This document shows positions 26,797 through 35,856 of a stretch of 64,000 nt of DNA, in pieces; the first letter of the stretch is position 1; each line of letters opens with the position of its first letter. The stretch is from Opitutia bacterium. Lineage in GTDB: Bacteria; Verrucomicrobiota; Verrucomicrobiia; Opitutales; Opitutaceae. The notes beneath the pieces are model-generated. The model was given only the letters and a program-made list of their open reading frames with translations, did no database searches and had not been told where the DNA came from. The position numbers and the translations under genes are program-made. The stretch spans positions 103,304-167,303 of the forward strand of contig CANJLB010000001.1 of NCBI GenBank assembly GCA_947475065.1. Direction: 5' to 3'.

Positions 26797-28032
26797 ATGC
26801 CCTTCGCCGCCCTCCGAGCCGATTTCCCCGCGCTGCACCAGACCGTACACGGCAAGCCGCTCGTCTATCTCGACAATGCCGCCACCACCCACAAGCCCCG
26901 CGTGGTGCTGGACGCGCTCGCCCGCTACTACGAACGCGACAACTCCAACGTCCACCGCGGCCTCCACGCGCTCTCCATGCGCGCGACCGACAGCTACGAG
27001 GCCGCCCGCGCCCGCGCCGCCCGGTTCATCAACGCCGCCGATCCCGCCGAAATCGTGTTCACGCGCGGCACCACCGAGGGAATCAACCTCGTCGCGCAAA
27101 GCTGGTGCGCCGCGCACCTCCGTCAGGGCGATGTCATCCTCACCACGGAAATGGAGCATCACTCCAATCTCGTGCCGTGGCAGGTTGCGGCCCGCCGCGC
27201 CGGTGCGACGCTCCGTTTCGTCCCCGTCGCCGGCGACGACGCGGAGCACGGCCTCGACCTCGACGCGCTCGACAGCCTCCTTACGCCGCAGGTGAAGCTC
27301 TTCGCCTTCACCCACATCTCCAACACCCTCGGCACCATCAACCCGGCCGCCGAACTCTGCGCCCGCGCGCGCAGGGCCGGCGCGCTGACAGTGGTGGACG
27401 CCGCACAGTCCGCCGGCCACGAGCCGCTCGATGTGCGCGCGCTCGGCTGCGACTTCCTCGCGTTCAGCGGCCACAAGATGGCCGGCCCCACCGGCATCGG
27501 CATCCTCTACGGCCGCCGCGTGCTGCTCGACACGCTTGAGCCGTGGCAGACCGGCGGCGGCATGGTCGCCAGCGTCACCTACGAGGGTGCAAAATGGAAA
27601 CCCTCACCCGAACGCCACGAGGCCGGCACGCCCAATATCGCCGACGCCGTCGCCCTGCACGCCGCGATGGACTGGCTCGATGCCCTCGGCCGCCCCGCGC
27701 TCGCCGCGCACAACCACGCGCTTGCCGCGCTCGCCGCCGAGATGCTCGCAGAAATCCCCGGCCTGCGCCTGCTCGGTCCGCGCCCCGGCGAGCCTCGTGC
27801 CGGCCTGGTGAGCTTCGCGCTCAAGGACGCCCATGCGCACGACGTGGTGACGTTTGCCGACCAGGACGGCATCGCCCTGCGCGGCGGCCACCACTGCAAC
27901 CAGCCGCTCATGCGTAAGCTCGGCCTCACCGGCACGACCCGCGCCAGCTTTTACGCCTATAACTCGGCGGATGAAATCACCACCCTCGCCACCAGCCTCC
28001 GCCGCATCGTGAAATTTTTCGGCAGCGCGTGA
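26797..28032 (+). CDS. sufS: Cysteine desulfurase SufS
   Basis: The 411-aa PLP enzyme removes sulfur from cysteine for Fe-S cluster assembly. Family features are present: YLDNAATTHKPRVVLDAL near the N-terminus, EMEHHSNLVPWQ, VDAAQSAGHEPLD (PLP Asp/His), SGHKMAGPTGIGILYG (Schiff-base Lys) and GGHHCNQPLM with the catalytic Cys. The group II/SufS spacing of this Cys fits. It is paired with sufU immediately upstream. Length and motifs are complete. Confidence 0.95.
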   Translation: MPFAALRADFPALHQTVHGKPLVYLDNAATTHKPRVVLDALARYYERDNSNVHRGLHALSMRATDSYEAARARAARFINAADPAEIVFTRGTTEGINLVAQSWCAAHLRQGDVILTTEMEHHSNLVPWQVAARRAGATLRFVPVAGDDAEHGLDLDALDSLLTPQVKLFAFTHISNTLGTINPAAELCARARRAGALTVVDAAQSAGHEPLDVRALGCDFLAFSGHKMAGPTGIGILYGRRVLLDTLEPWQTGGGMVASVTYEGAKWKPSPERHEAGTPNIADAVALHAAMDWLDALGRPALAAHNHALAALAAEMLAEIPGLRLLGPRPGEPRAGLVSFALKDAHAHDVVTFADQDGIALRGGHHCNQPLMRKLGLTGTTRASFYAYNSADEITTLATSLRRIVKFFGSA

Positions 28033-28324
28033 GGACCCAGGCGCACCCCAGTTTGGATTCGCTCCCAAGCTGTGGGCAAAGGCCTCGGCCGCGCACTCCC
28101 TGTGGCAGGGGATGATTCGCGTGTAACGGCGCACCAATCGCATTTATCGGCGGCTATGTCAGCGCGACATCTGATGACACCCGCCTGCAAAGATCCTACG
28201 TTGCCGCCGTTCCGTCATATTATTTGCCGGAAATATGCATTTGCATTGTTGGCATGACCCGTGCATTCCTCGGGTTTGCGCTTGGAAGTTGAGCAGAGGC
28301 TGACGTCGCATACAGACACCATTC

Positions 28325-29704
28325 ATGTTCACCTTCTTTCGGCCTGTTTTCAGGTTTATGACCCGCAACACGCGTTCGTCCGCCACTTCTGGCTCCCGTT
28401 GGGCTGCCCCAGGGCACATCACCCTGCTGCTGCTCGCGCTGTCGTTTTTCTCCGGACTCCATGCCCAGGTCACCACGACATGGACCTCTGGCTCTGCCAA
28501 CTGGTCAACCGGAGCCAACTGGGATAACGGGGTGCCTGGCTCCAGCGACACCGCGGTCATTGACAACGGCGGCACGGCGAATCTGGTAGACCCGGGTTCC
28601 GCGCAGGTCCTCACCGTCGGCGATTCCACCGGTTCGGGCTCGTTCTCCATCGCGGGAGGCGCGCTCACGGTCGGCTTAACCAGTGAAATCGGCGTTAATG
28701 GCATTGGTGCCGCCACGATCTCCAGCGGTTCATGGTCTTCGGTCAGCAACCTGATCGTCGGTCAGGGCTCATCCGGTACCGTGACGATTGCGGGCGGCAC
28801 GGTCTCGGCCGCCAACGTCCGTCTCGGAGACAGCAGCGGCACCGGCATCCTCAGCCAGACTGGCGGCATGCTCACCACCGGATCGATCATCAAGGGCTCC
28901 GGTTCGGGGACGCTCACCCTGGCCGGAGGCACGCTGCGAGCCACCGCCAACAAGGCCAATTTTCTCTCCGGCTTCACGACCGGTGATGTCCAGCTCGGCA
29001 CGGGCGGTGTGGTGATTGATTCCAACACTCGCACCATCGGCATCGCGACCGTGCTCCAAGGCTCGGGCGGCCTCACCAAGGAAGGGTCCGGCACCCTCTC
29101 CCTCTCCGGGGCCAACTCCTACACCGGGGCAACCACCATCAATCTCGGCACGCTCCGCGTCTCCGGCTCCATCGCGGCCAGCAACATTACGACAGTCAAC
29201 AGCGGCGGCACCCTCGGAGGCACGGGCACCGTTGGCGCGACCTCGGTCAACGGCGGCACCATTGCCCCCGGCAACAGCCCCGGCACGCTGACCGTCAACG
29301 GCGACTTTACCGCCACCAGCGGCACGCTCTCTTTCGAGATGGCCAGCCCGACTTCCGACCAGCTCGTCATCAGCGGCAACAACCGCCTGCTCACCGGCAA
29401 TACCACCGGCGCGGTCACGATCAGCCTGCTCGACTTCAACAGCACTGCGAGCATGGGAACCTACACGCTCATCAGTGTCGTAGGCACCGGCATCACCACG
29501 AGCGATTGGGGCCTCTCCGCCTTCACGCTCATCACGCCGGCGCACTGGGGACAGTCCTACCTATCCATGGGCAGCAACGGCTTCGACCTCGAGCTGACGC
29601 TCATCCCGGAGCCGGGCACGGTCGCCCTGCTCGCCGGTCTCGCCACGCTGGGAGTGACGGCCATCGTCCGCCGCCGGCGCATCCGCCTCACCCGGGGCCT
29701 TTGA
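28325..29704 (+). CDS. PEP-CTERM protein with autotransporter-type beta-strand repeats
   Basis: The 459-aa exported protein has an N-terminal signal (HITLLLLALSFFSGLHAQ), then many Gly/Ser/Thr-rich beta-helix repeats such as TWTSGSANWSTGANWDNG and GSGGLTKEGSGTLSLSGANSYTGATTINLG. The latter is the autotransporter-associated beta-strand repeat. It ends with a sorting signal, IPEPGTVALLAGLATLGVTA followed by a basic cluster (RRRRIR). This PEP-CTERM tail should be recognised by an exosortase/EpsH system, which is not in the window. Two early ATGs (28325, 28358) are possible. Confidence 0.88.
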   Translation: MFTFFRPVFRFMTRNTRSSATSGSRWAAPGHITLLLLALSFFSGLHAQVTTTWTSGSANWSTGANWDNGVPGSSDTAVIDNGGTANLVDPGSAQVLTVGDSTGSGSFSIAGGALTVGLTSEIGVNGIGAATISSGSWSSVSNLIVGQGSSGTVTIAGGTVSAANVRLGDSSGTGILSQTGGMLTTGSIIKGSGSGTLTLAGGTLRATANKANFLSGFTTGDVQLGTGGVVIDSNTRTIGIATVLQGSGGLTKEGSGTLSLSGANSYTGATTINLGTLRVSGSIAASNITTVNSGGTLGGTGTVGATSVNGGTIAPGNSPGTLTVNGDFTATSGTLSFEMASPTSDQLVISGNNRLLTGNTTGAVTISLLDFNSTASMGTYTLISVVGTGITTSDWGLSAFTLITPAHWGQSYLSMGSNGFDLELTLIPEPGTVALLAGLATLGVTAIVRRRRIRLTRGL

Positions 29705-29817
29705 CCGCAGGTTGCGCGGAGCCGCACGGATTGTTTCCGATCGGGCATCCGTGACCACCCGTGGTTAATTTTCTCATGCCTTCCTTGGATTTCGCGGGAA
29801 TTCTCCGGCCTTCCCCG

Positions 29818-30498
29818 ATGCGTTACCTTCTCTGTCTGCTCGCCCCGCTCACCTTCACGTTTGCCGCCGCACCGGCCGCCTCCTAGCCTGCCGATACGAA
29901 ATCTCCGGTCTCCGCCGCGCTGTTCAACGGCAAGGATTTTGCCGGCTGGAACTTTGTCACAGGAGCCACGCCTGCGACTGACATTGCCAAGGTGCTCCAC
30001 TACGCCGCCGACGGTGTCATCGCCTGCGACGGCACGCCCACGGGCTTTTTCACCACCACCGCCAGCTATGACAAAGGCTACCGCCTCCACATCGAGTGGC
30101 GTTGGACGCAGCCCACCGGCACGCCCAACGGCGGCGTGCTCGTGCACATCAGCTCCGGCCCCAAGAACGACACCGCGTGGCCGTTCTGCATCCAGATGCA
30201 ATTGAAAGCCGGCAGTGTCGGCGACGTGCTCCCCATGGCCGGCGCCACCTGCGCCGAGCTTCCCAACCCGCCCGGCACCACGCCCACCGTCGCAAGACAA
30301 AAGCCTGACAGCGAAAAGCCCTCCGGAGAATGGAACACCTACGACATCGTCTGCCGCGGCGACACCATCGAGGTGACCGTCAACGGAGTGCTGCAAAACA
30401 CGGTCACCAAATGCGACCCGCATACCGACAAGGTCGGTTTCCAGTTCGAAGGCTTCCCGTTTGAGCTGCGGCATTTCACGCTCGCACCGCTGGAATAA
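29818..30498 (+). pseudogene. DUF1080 (3-keto-disaccharide hydrolase-type) gene with in-frame TAG
   Basis: The ATG at 29818 begins a signal peptide (RYLLCLLAPLTFTFAAAPA). Codon 23 is TAG (29884-29886), after which the same frame continues for 203 codons as a DUF1080 domain: ALFNGKDFAGWNFV, YRLHIEWRWTQPTGTPNGGV, WNTYDIVCRGDTIEVTVNGV and VGFQFEGFPFELRHFTL. There is no frameshift. Either a nonsense mutation separates the signal from the domain, or an error or readthrough is involved. A GTG at 29992 could make a shorter cytoplasmic product. Confidence 0.75.
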
Positions 30499-30549
30499 AT
30501 TTGGCCCCGCCCTTGCCAAACGCGCGGGGCGCGTCCACCTTCGCCGCCC

Positions 30550-31203
30550 ATGCACTTCGCCAACCTCCAGCCCGGCCTCGCCGCTCCGCTCCCGCGCCTC
30601 GACGACGAGGACGATGACGACACGCAGTCCGACGCCGCCGTAAAAAAATCTGCCGCGCCCGTCGGCGCGCTCATCCAGCGCAAGTTTCTCGCCCAGCGGA
30701 AAATTTTCCTCTGGGGCCCGGTGACCGACGAGTCCGCCAAGGACATCACCGAAAAGCTGCTGCACCTCGAGAGCACCGGCCCCGGCCAGGAGATCACGTT
30801 CTACATGAACACCCCCGGCGGCTCCATCACCGCCGGCATGGCGGTCTTCGACACGATGCGGCTCATCACCTCGCCGCTGACCATCGTCGTCACCGGCATG
30901 GCCGCCTCGATGGGCAGCATCCTCCTCTGCGCCGCGCCCAAGGGCCGCCGCTTCCTGTATCCGCACGCGCGCGTGCTCATCCACCAGCCGCTCATCACCG
31001 GCCGCATGGTCGGCCCCGCGACCGACATCAACATCCAGGCGAAGGAAATGGAAAAACTCCGCGCCGAGCTGAACGAGATCCTCGCCACAGCGTCGGGCCA
31101 GCCGATCGAAAAAATCGCCCGCGACAGCGACCGCGATTTCTACCTCAACGCGCAGGAAGCCATCGCCTATGGCCTCGCGGACAAGATTGTGGAGAAACTG
31201 TGA
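30550..31203 (+). CDS. clpP: ATP-dependent Clp protease proteolytic subunit
   Basis: The 217-aa protein carries the ClpP serine-protease triad: Ser in TGMAASMGSILLCAAPKG, His in YPHARVLIHQPLITG and Asp in ARDSDRDFYLNAQEAIAYG. The usual EITFYMNTPGGSITAGMAVF segment is present. The N-terminal ~35 residues are acidic (DEDDDDTQSD) and may be a propeptide or flexible tail. It would assemble into a tetradecamer with ClpX or ClpA, neither of which is in the window. The gene stands alone, so it may be a second ClpP paralogue. Confidence 0.93.
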   Translation: MHFANLQPGLAAPLPRLDDEDDDDTQSDAAVKKSAAPVGALIQRKFLAQRKIFLWGPVTDESAKDITEKLLHLESTGPGQEITFYMNTPGGSITAGMAVFDTMRLITSPLTIVVTGMAASMGSILLCAAPKGRRFLYPHARVLIHQPLITGRMVGPATDINIQAKEMEKLRAELNEILATASGQPIEKIARDSDRDFYLNAQEAIAYGLADKIVEKL

Positions 31204-31211
31204 TGCCGGAA

Positions 31212-31267
31212 GGGCGCAGCAAGACTGCGCCCCTACGGGAGGCGGCGGCGTCTGCAAGACAGACGCC
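31212..31267. repeat. Tandem palindromes with CAAGA loops (REP-like)
   Basis: Two perfect 8-bp stems lie in the convergent gap after clpP. They are GGGCGCAG-CAAGA-CTGCGCCC (31212-31232) and GGCGTCTG-CAAGA-CAGACGCC (31247-31267). Both are followed by a C(C)CTACGGG tail. Shared loop and tail show they belong to one dispersed family. They lack T-tracts, so they are not classical terminators, though they could stabilise or end both convergent mRNAs. Confidence 0.7.
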
Positions 31268-31330
31268 CTACGGGGCCAGCGGGACGGCCGGCCTGACCCA
31301 TGGGACAGGTGCGCCCCCAAAAAAATCAGG

Positions 31331-31370
31331 TTTGATTTGGTTTGATTCACTTTGATTCGGTTTGATTGGA
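31331..31370. repeat. 10-bp tandem array, TTTGATT-type unit, four copies
   Basis: Four consecutive 10-mers (tttgatttgg, tttgattcac, tttgattcgg, tttgattgga) are in exact register. The array overlaps the stop codon of the minus-strand gene at 31347, so it encodes that protein's last residues (SNQTESK). The same unit recurs at 63691-63730. Confidence 0.85.
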
Positions 31371-32087
31371 GCGGGGCTTGCGACGGGCCGAGGCGGGGGC
31401 CACTGGCTCGGGCCCGGGCAGGCCGAATTTGGTGTGGGCGGCCTGGGCAAGGATGTTCCGGCCGGCCTCGTCATCGTTGGCCACGACCTTCTGATAGAGG
31501 CAATGCAGATGACCAAGCTCCTTGGCGGCGTCGAGCGGGGCGAGGATGGCTTCCTTTTCCGCGAGCCGTTTCTGCCGAAGAGCCTCGCGCTCAAGCGCGG
31601 GCTGGGCAAGCAACCATTCGGCCTGCTCACGGACGGAACGCTCATGGTCGCGGTCGGACCGGCGCAACCGGGCGACCTCTCGGGTGAGGCCGATCAAGTC
31701 GCTCATTCTCGGCGGTTGTTTGGACTCAAGGGTGGCGGCCAACATACTGTGGAAAAGCGTCGAGGAAAGGATGCCGGACAGCCGGTCGGTGAACGGCCCG
31801 GCGACGGCAGCGTCGAACTCCTCGCCCTGCTCGCAAAAGCCACGGATGAGAGCCAAGGACTCCTGGCGGCGCTGCCATTCCAAGAAACCGCCCTGACGCC
31901 ACTCGCTGAGGTTTTGCGCGCTGATGGGCTGGCCGTGGAAGAGGGCGGCGAAAACCTGGTGGGCAGCGGGCTGGGTGTTGATCCAGTTGAGGATGGAGAC
32001 ACCGTCCACGCCGTCGTCGAGGCGGCGGTTGAGCTCGTCGCGCAGTTCACGGGGGAGACGGGCGATCTTGCCGTTGCGGGCGCTCAT
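31347..32087 (-). CDS. Conserved hypothetical protein, GKIARLP/DUF3486-like
   Basis: The 246-aa protein starts at an ATG 8 nt downstream of a strong AAAGGAG ribosome-binding site, which fixes the start. The N-terminus ARNGKIARLPRELRDELNRR and the segment PISAQNLSEWRQGGFLEWQR are a pattern I have seen in many Verrucomicrobiota and in phage DUF3486-type proteins. The middle and C-terminus are long helices with coiled-coil character (LTREVARLRRSDRDHERSVR). The C-terminal tail is basic and is encoded by a 10-bp tandem repeat. Function is unknown; a DNA-binding or mobile-element-derived regulator is possible. Confidence 0.7.
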   Translation of the reverse strand: MSARNGKIARLPRELRDELNRRLDDGVDGVSILNWINTQPAAHQVFAALFHGQPISAQNLSEWRQGGFLEWQRRQESLALIRGFCEQGEEFDAAVAGPFTDRLSGILSSTLFHSMLAATLESKQPPRMSDLIGLTREVARLRRSDRDHERSVREQAEWLLAQPALEREALRQKRLAEKEAILAPLDAAKELGHLHCLYQKVVANDDEAGRNILAQAAHTKFGLPGPEPVAPASARRKPRSNQTESK

Positions 32088-32610
32088 GAGAGACTCCTTT
32101 CGGTAGGGCTGAAGGCTGAAATTTTTAACCGCGAATAGACGCGAATGGACGCGAAGCCAGAAGACCGAGCGGTGATCGGCGGATGGCAGGGAGGGAGACG
32201 GAACGCCGAGGCGGGAGAGCACTGGCGGGAACGCGAGCTGACACGGCGACGCGGCGAAAGCGCAGAAGGCCGGCCCGAGAACGGGACGCGGCGGCCAGCG
32301 CGAAGGGATGATGATTTGGAATAATTCATGGCGACTGAACCCATGTGGGTGCAGACGCGGCGAGCGCAAGAAACAGATGCTGCGGGCGACGCTATTAACT
32401 GGCCTCCTAATAGCGTTTGACCGACGTCGCTTGAGAAATGGATCTTGGGGCAGGGCGCAGACGGGGGGCCGAGGAGGAAGAGTTCAGATCGGGCATACGA
32501 TAGTTCCCATCCCTCGCCACGCTGAAACGCTCCCGTCCTTTCCCATTGCCATTTGGGCCAATCGCCATATTTTGGCAGCAACTACTGGGAACGTCGTTTC
32601 GCTCCACCCC
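32088..32610. other. Intergenic region with GACGCGAAT-type repeat
   Basis: About 520 bp between divergent genes. Near 32124-32155 it holds a short dispersed repeat, accgcgaatagacgcgaatg, continuing as gacgcgaag. A related sequence occurs near 63312-63370. No supported gene is seen, and frames open here lack family similarity. The promoters of both flanking genes must lie in it. Confidence 0.5.
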
Positions 32611-35238
32611 ATGACCTTTTGTCGCCTGCGCCTCCCCGGCTTTGCGGCACTGCTCCTTGCAGTGCTGCTTCCGCATGTGCAGGCACAACCGGTGGCCGAA
32701 CCGGATTACCTGATCTACACCGATTCGCTCGTGAATGGCTGGCAAAACTTCAGCTTCAAAACGGTCACCGCCTCGGTCACCAACCCCGTCCATGGCGGTG
32801 CCAATGCGCTTAGCGTCACCACCACCGGGTCCTTCGGCGCGCTTTACGTTCATGTCGCCGGCTTCGACACCACCACCTATGGCAGCATCAGCTTTTGGAT
32901 CAACGGTGGCCCGACCGGCGGCCAGCTCCTACAAGTTTTCGGTGTGCTCAAGGTCAATGGCACCGACACGCAGCAGACCTCCGTGACCTTTTCCGCCCCG
33001 GCCGCCAACACCTGGAAGCAGGTCACCATCCCGCTTTCATCCCTCGGGGTCGCCAACAAGTCCAACCTCACCGGCTTTTGGATCCAGAATCGCGTCAGCA
33101 CCGTCCAACCCCTTTACTATGTGGATGACATCCGGCTGGTGGCAGCCGCAGCCCCGTCGAGCGTCAGCATCGCCGTCAACACCGCCGCCACCGTCCGTAC
33201 GGCCGACGCCCGCATTTTCGGCGTCAACACCGCCATCTGGGACAGCCGGCTCAACACGACCACGACGGCGGCCCTCCTCACCGAGACGGGTCTCCGCACC
33301 CTGCGCTTCCCGGGCGGCAGCAACTCCGACAGCTACCACTGGGCGACCAACAAAAGCGATGGCAACACCTGGAGCTGGGCCACGAACTTCGACAACTTCG
33401 CCCAGCTCGCCGCCAACTCCGGCAGCACCGCCGTCTATATCACGGTCAATTACGGCTCCGGCACCCCGACCGAAGCGGCCGACTGGGTCACCTATTCCAA
33501 TGTCACGAAGGGATACAATTTTCGCTATTGGGAGGTCGGCAACGAAATCTACGGCTCATGGGAAAACGACACCAACAGCGTCCCCCATGACCCCTTCACC
33601 TACGCCACCCGCTTCAAGGATTATTACAACCAGATGAAGGCGCGCGACCCCTCGATCAAGATCGGGGCCGTGGTCGAGGTCGGGGAGGATGCCTACGCCA
33701 ACAACACCAGCCATCCCGCCACCAACCCGCGCACGGGCGCCGTACACAACGGCTGGACGCCGGTGATGCTAGCCACGCTGAAGTCCCTCGGCGTGACGCC
33801 CGATTTTGCCATCCACCACAAGTATCCGCCCAACCTGGGCGACGCCGGCCTGCTCCAACAGGCGGTCACCTGGGCAGCAGACACGGCCAACCTCCGGCAG
33901 CAGCTCAACGACTACCTTGGGACCGGCACCGCCGCTGCCGTTGAACTCGTCTGCACCGAGACGAACGGACCCATCACCAACAACAACGGCGTCCAGTCCC
34001 CCAGCCTCATCACGGGCCTCTACTACGCGGACAGCCTCGGCCAGGTTTTGCAGACCGAGTTCAACGGCTGCATCTGGTGGGATCTGCGCAACGGCCGCAC
34101 CGCCAAGGCCCTCGATCCCACTCTCTATGCCTGGCGACCCTATAGCGACGGCAGCATGATTTTCGGGGCGGCCAATGCCACCGACCGCTACCCCGCCTTC
34201 TACGTGGCCAAGGTCACCAGTCACTTCGCCGCCGGCGGCGACACCATTGTGTCCGCCACCAGCAACTACCAGCGTCTGTCCACCTTCGCCGCCCGACGGG
34301 CCGACGGATCCGTCTCCGTGCTCGTCATCAACAAGCACGCGACCGCCACACTCACCGGCAGCATCGCCGTCGCCGGCACCGCCCTCGCCGGGCGCGCCGT
34401 GGCCTACAGCTACGGCATTCCCCAGGATGAAGCCGCCCGCACCGGGGTCGGCTCACCCGACATCAGCCAGAGCACAATCAGCGGAGTGGGGGCAGCCTTC
34501 AACCGCTCGTTTGGGCCCTATTCGGTCACCGTGCTATCGCTGAAGCCCAAGCTGGGCATCTCCACCACCGTGCTGCCAGCGGACGGCACCGCCCTCGTCG
34601 CCTATGCGCAGAATCTCACTGCCGCCGGCGGCGCGACCGGTGGCTACGGTTGGACACTCGCAGCGGGCACGCTTCCGCCTGGCGTCACCCTCAATAGCGG
34701 CGGCAGCCTCTCCGGCACGCCCACGACCGCCGGCCTTTATCAGTTCACAGCCCAAGCCGCCGATACCATCGGCAACACCGCCACCCAGGCTTTCACCATC
34801 ACGATCGCCAACGTGCCCTTTGCTCTCTGGCTCTCCCAGCGGTTCACCGCGCCCCAGCAATCCGATCCGGCCGTCTCCGGCCCCGCCGCCGACCCCGATC
34901 ACGACGGGATGCCCAACCTGCTGGAGTTCGCGCTCAACCGCAACCCGCTCACAGCCGGCACCCCGCCCGTCAGCGTCATCGAGCTCGACCCCACCGACCA
35001 GGAAAACTACCTCACGCTCACCTATACCCGGCGCAAACCACCCCACGACCTGACCTACCACGTCGAGATTTCAGCCGACCTGGTCATGTGGACCGAAGAT
35101 CCCTCGCTCGTGCAGGAGCAGTCCGTCACCGACGATGGCAATGGTCTCACCGAAACCGTGAAGGTGCGCGCGGTCGCTCCCGTCGCCACGGCCACGCCAC
35201 CACGCCAGTTCCTCCGTCTCCGAGTCACCCAACCCTGA
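32611..35238 (+). CDS. Secreted glycoside hydrolase, alpha-L-arabinofuranosidase-like (clan GH-A)
   Basis: The 875-aa protein has a signal peptide (LRLPGFAALLLAVLLPHVQA). A carbohydrate-binding-like beta domain follows (about 30-170, e.g. FSAPAANTWKQVTIPLSSLG), then a TIM-barrel catalytic region. FGVNTAIWDSRL and TLRFPGGSNSDSYHW resemble GH51/GH44-type enzymes. Candidate acid/base is Glu in YWEVGNEIYGSW and candidate nucleophile is Glu in VCTETNGP. A putative Ig (He_PIG) domain (TLPPGVTLNSGGSLSGTPTT) and a C-terminal region (ADPDHDGMPNLLEFALNRNP) typical of Verrucomicrobiota exoproteins complete it. Exact substrate is uncertain. Confidence 0.75.
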   Translation: MTFCRLRLPGFAALLLAVLLPHVQAQPVAEPDYLIYTDSLVNGWQNFSFKTVTASVTNPVHGGANALSVTTTGSFGALYVHVAGFDTTTYGSISFWINGGPTGGQLLQVFGVLKVNGTDTQQTSVTFSAPAANTWKQVTIPLSSLGVANKSNLTGFWIQNRVSTVQPLYYVDDIRLVAAAAPSSVSIAVNTAATVRTADARIFGVNTAIWDSRLNTTTTAALLTETGLRTLRFPGGSNSDSYHWATNKSDGNTWSWATNFDNFAQLAANSGSTAVYITVNYGSGTPTEAADWVTYSNVTKGYNFRYWEVGNEIYGSWENDTNSVPHDPFTYATRFKDYYNQMKARDPSIKIGAVVEVGEDAYANNTSHPATNPRTGAVHNGWTPVMLATLKSLGVTPDFAIHHKYPPNLGDAGLLQQAVTWAADTANLRQQLNDYLGTGTAAAVELVCTETNGPITNNNGVQSPSLITGLYYADSLGQVLQTEFNGCIWWDLRNGRTAKALDPTLYAWRPYSDGSMIFGAANATDRYPAFYVAKVTSHFAAGGDTIVSATSNYQRLSTFAARRADGSVSVLVINKHATATLTGSIAVAGTALAGRAVAYSYGIPQDEAARTGVGSPDISQSTISGVGAAFNRSFGPYSVTVLSLKPKLGISTTVLPADGTALVAYAQNLTAAGGATGGYGWTLAAGTLPPGVTLNSGGSLSGTPTTAGLYQFTAQAADTIGNTATQAFTITIANVPFALWLSQRFTAPQQSDPAVSGPAADPDHDGMPNLLEFALNRNPLTAGTPPVSVIELDPTDQENYLTLTYTRRKPPHDLTYHVEISADLVMWTEDPSLVQEQSVTDDGNGLTETVKVRAVAPVATATPPRQFLRLRVTQP

Positions 35239-35379
35239 CGGCCCGACTTCTTCGCCCGGATTGTGCCCGAGTTTCCCTGCACCCTCCTTCCCGGCACTGC
35301 GATGCCATCGGCAAACCAAGGTTCACCGCCGGGGCAAAACTTTCGTGTCTTTTCCAAGTTGGGTGATCAGGCTTTGACC

Positions 35380-35856
35380 ATGTTCCGCATCGGCCACGGC
35401 TACGACATCCACCGCACCGTCCACGGGCGCCCGCTCATTCTCGGCGGTGTGCGCTTCGAGAGCGACTTCGGGCTCGACGGCCACTCCGACGCCGACTGCC
35501 TCACCCACGCCATCTGCGATGCGCTCCTCGGCGCCGCCGGCCTGCCCGACATCGGCCATTATTTCCCCAACACCGACCCGGCTTGGAAAAACGCGGACTC
35601 CCAGCTCCTCCTCCGCCGCGTCATCGCCGAGCTGAAGTCGCGAGGCTTCGCCCCAGTCAACCTCGACGCCACCCTCATTGCCGAACGCCCGAAAATCGCC
35701 CCGCACCTCGCCGCGATGAAAGCGGCCCTCGCCGCTTCCACCGGCCTCGCGCCCGATGCCATCGGCCTCAAGGCCACGACCAACGAAGGCGTCGGCGACC
35801 TTGGCCGCGGTCTCGCGCTCGCCGCCCAGGCCGTCGCGCTGATCCGGATAATCTGA
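35380..35856 (+). CDS. ispF: 2-C-methyl-D-erythritol 2,4-cyclodiphosphate synthase
   Basis: IspF forms the cyclic diphosphate in the MEP isoprenoid pathway. The ATG at 35380 begins MFRIGHGYDIHRTVHGRPL, with metal ligands Asp and His. SDFGLDGHSDADCLTHAICD, PDIGHYFPNTDPAWKNADS and the C-terminal IGLKATTNEGVGDLGRGLAL are all present. Length (158 aa) is standard. The frame is open upstream but without similarity. No other MEP genes are adjacent. Confidence 0.96.
   Translation: MFRIGHGYDIHRTVHGRPLILGGVRFESDFGLDGHSDADCLTHAICDALLGAAGLPDIGHYFPNTDPAWKNADSQLLLRRVIAELKSRGFAPVNLDATLIAERPKIAPHLAAMKAALAASTGLAPDAIGLKATTNEGVGDLGRGLALAAQAVALIRII

Noticed and set aside
32088..32369. N-terminal extension of the GKIARLP gene to 32369
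   Set aside because: The strong ribosome-binding site just before the ATG at 32087 defines the start; the extension is Pro/Ser-rich, lies in repeat DNA and has no similarity.
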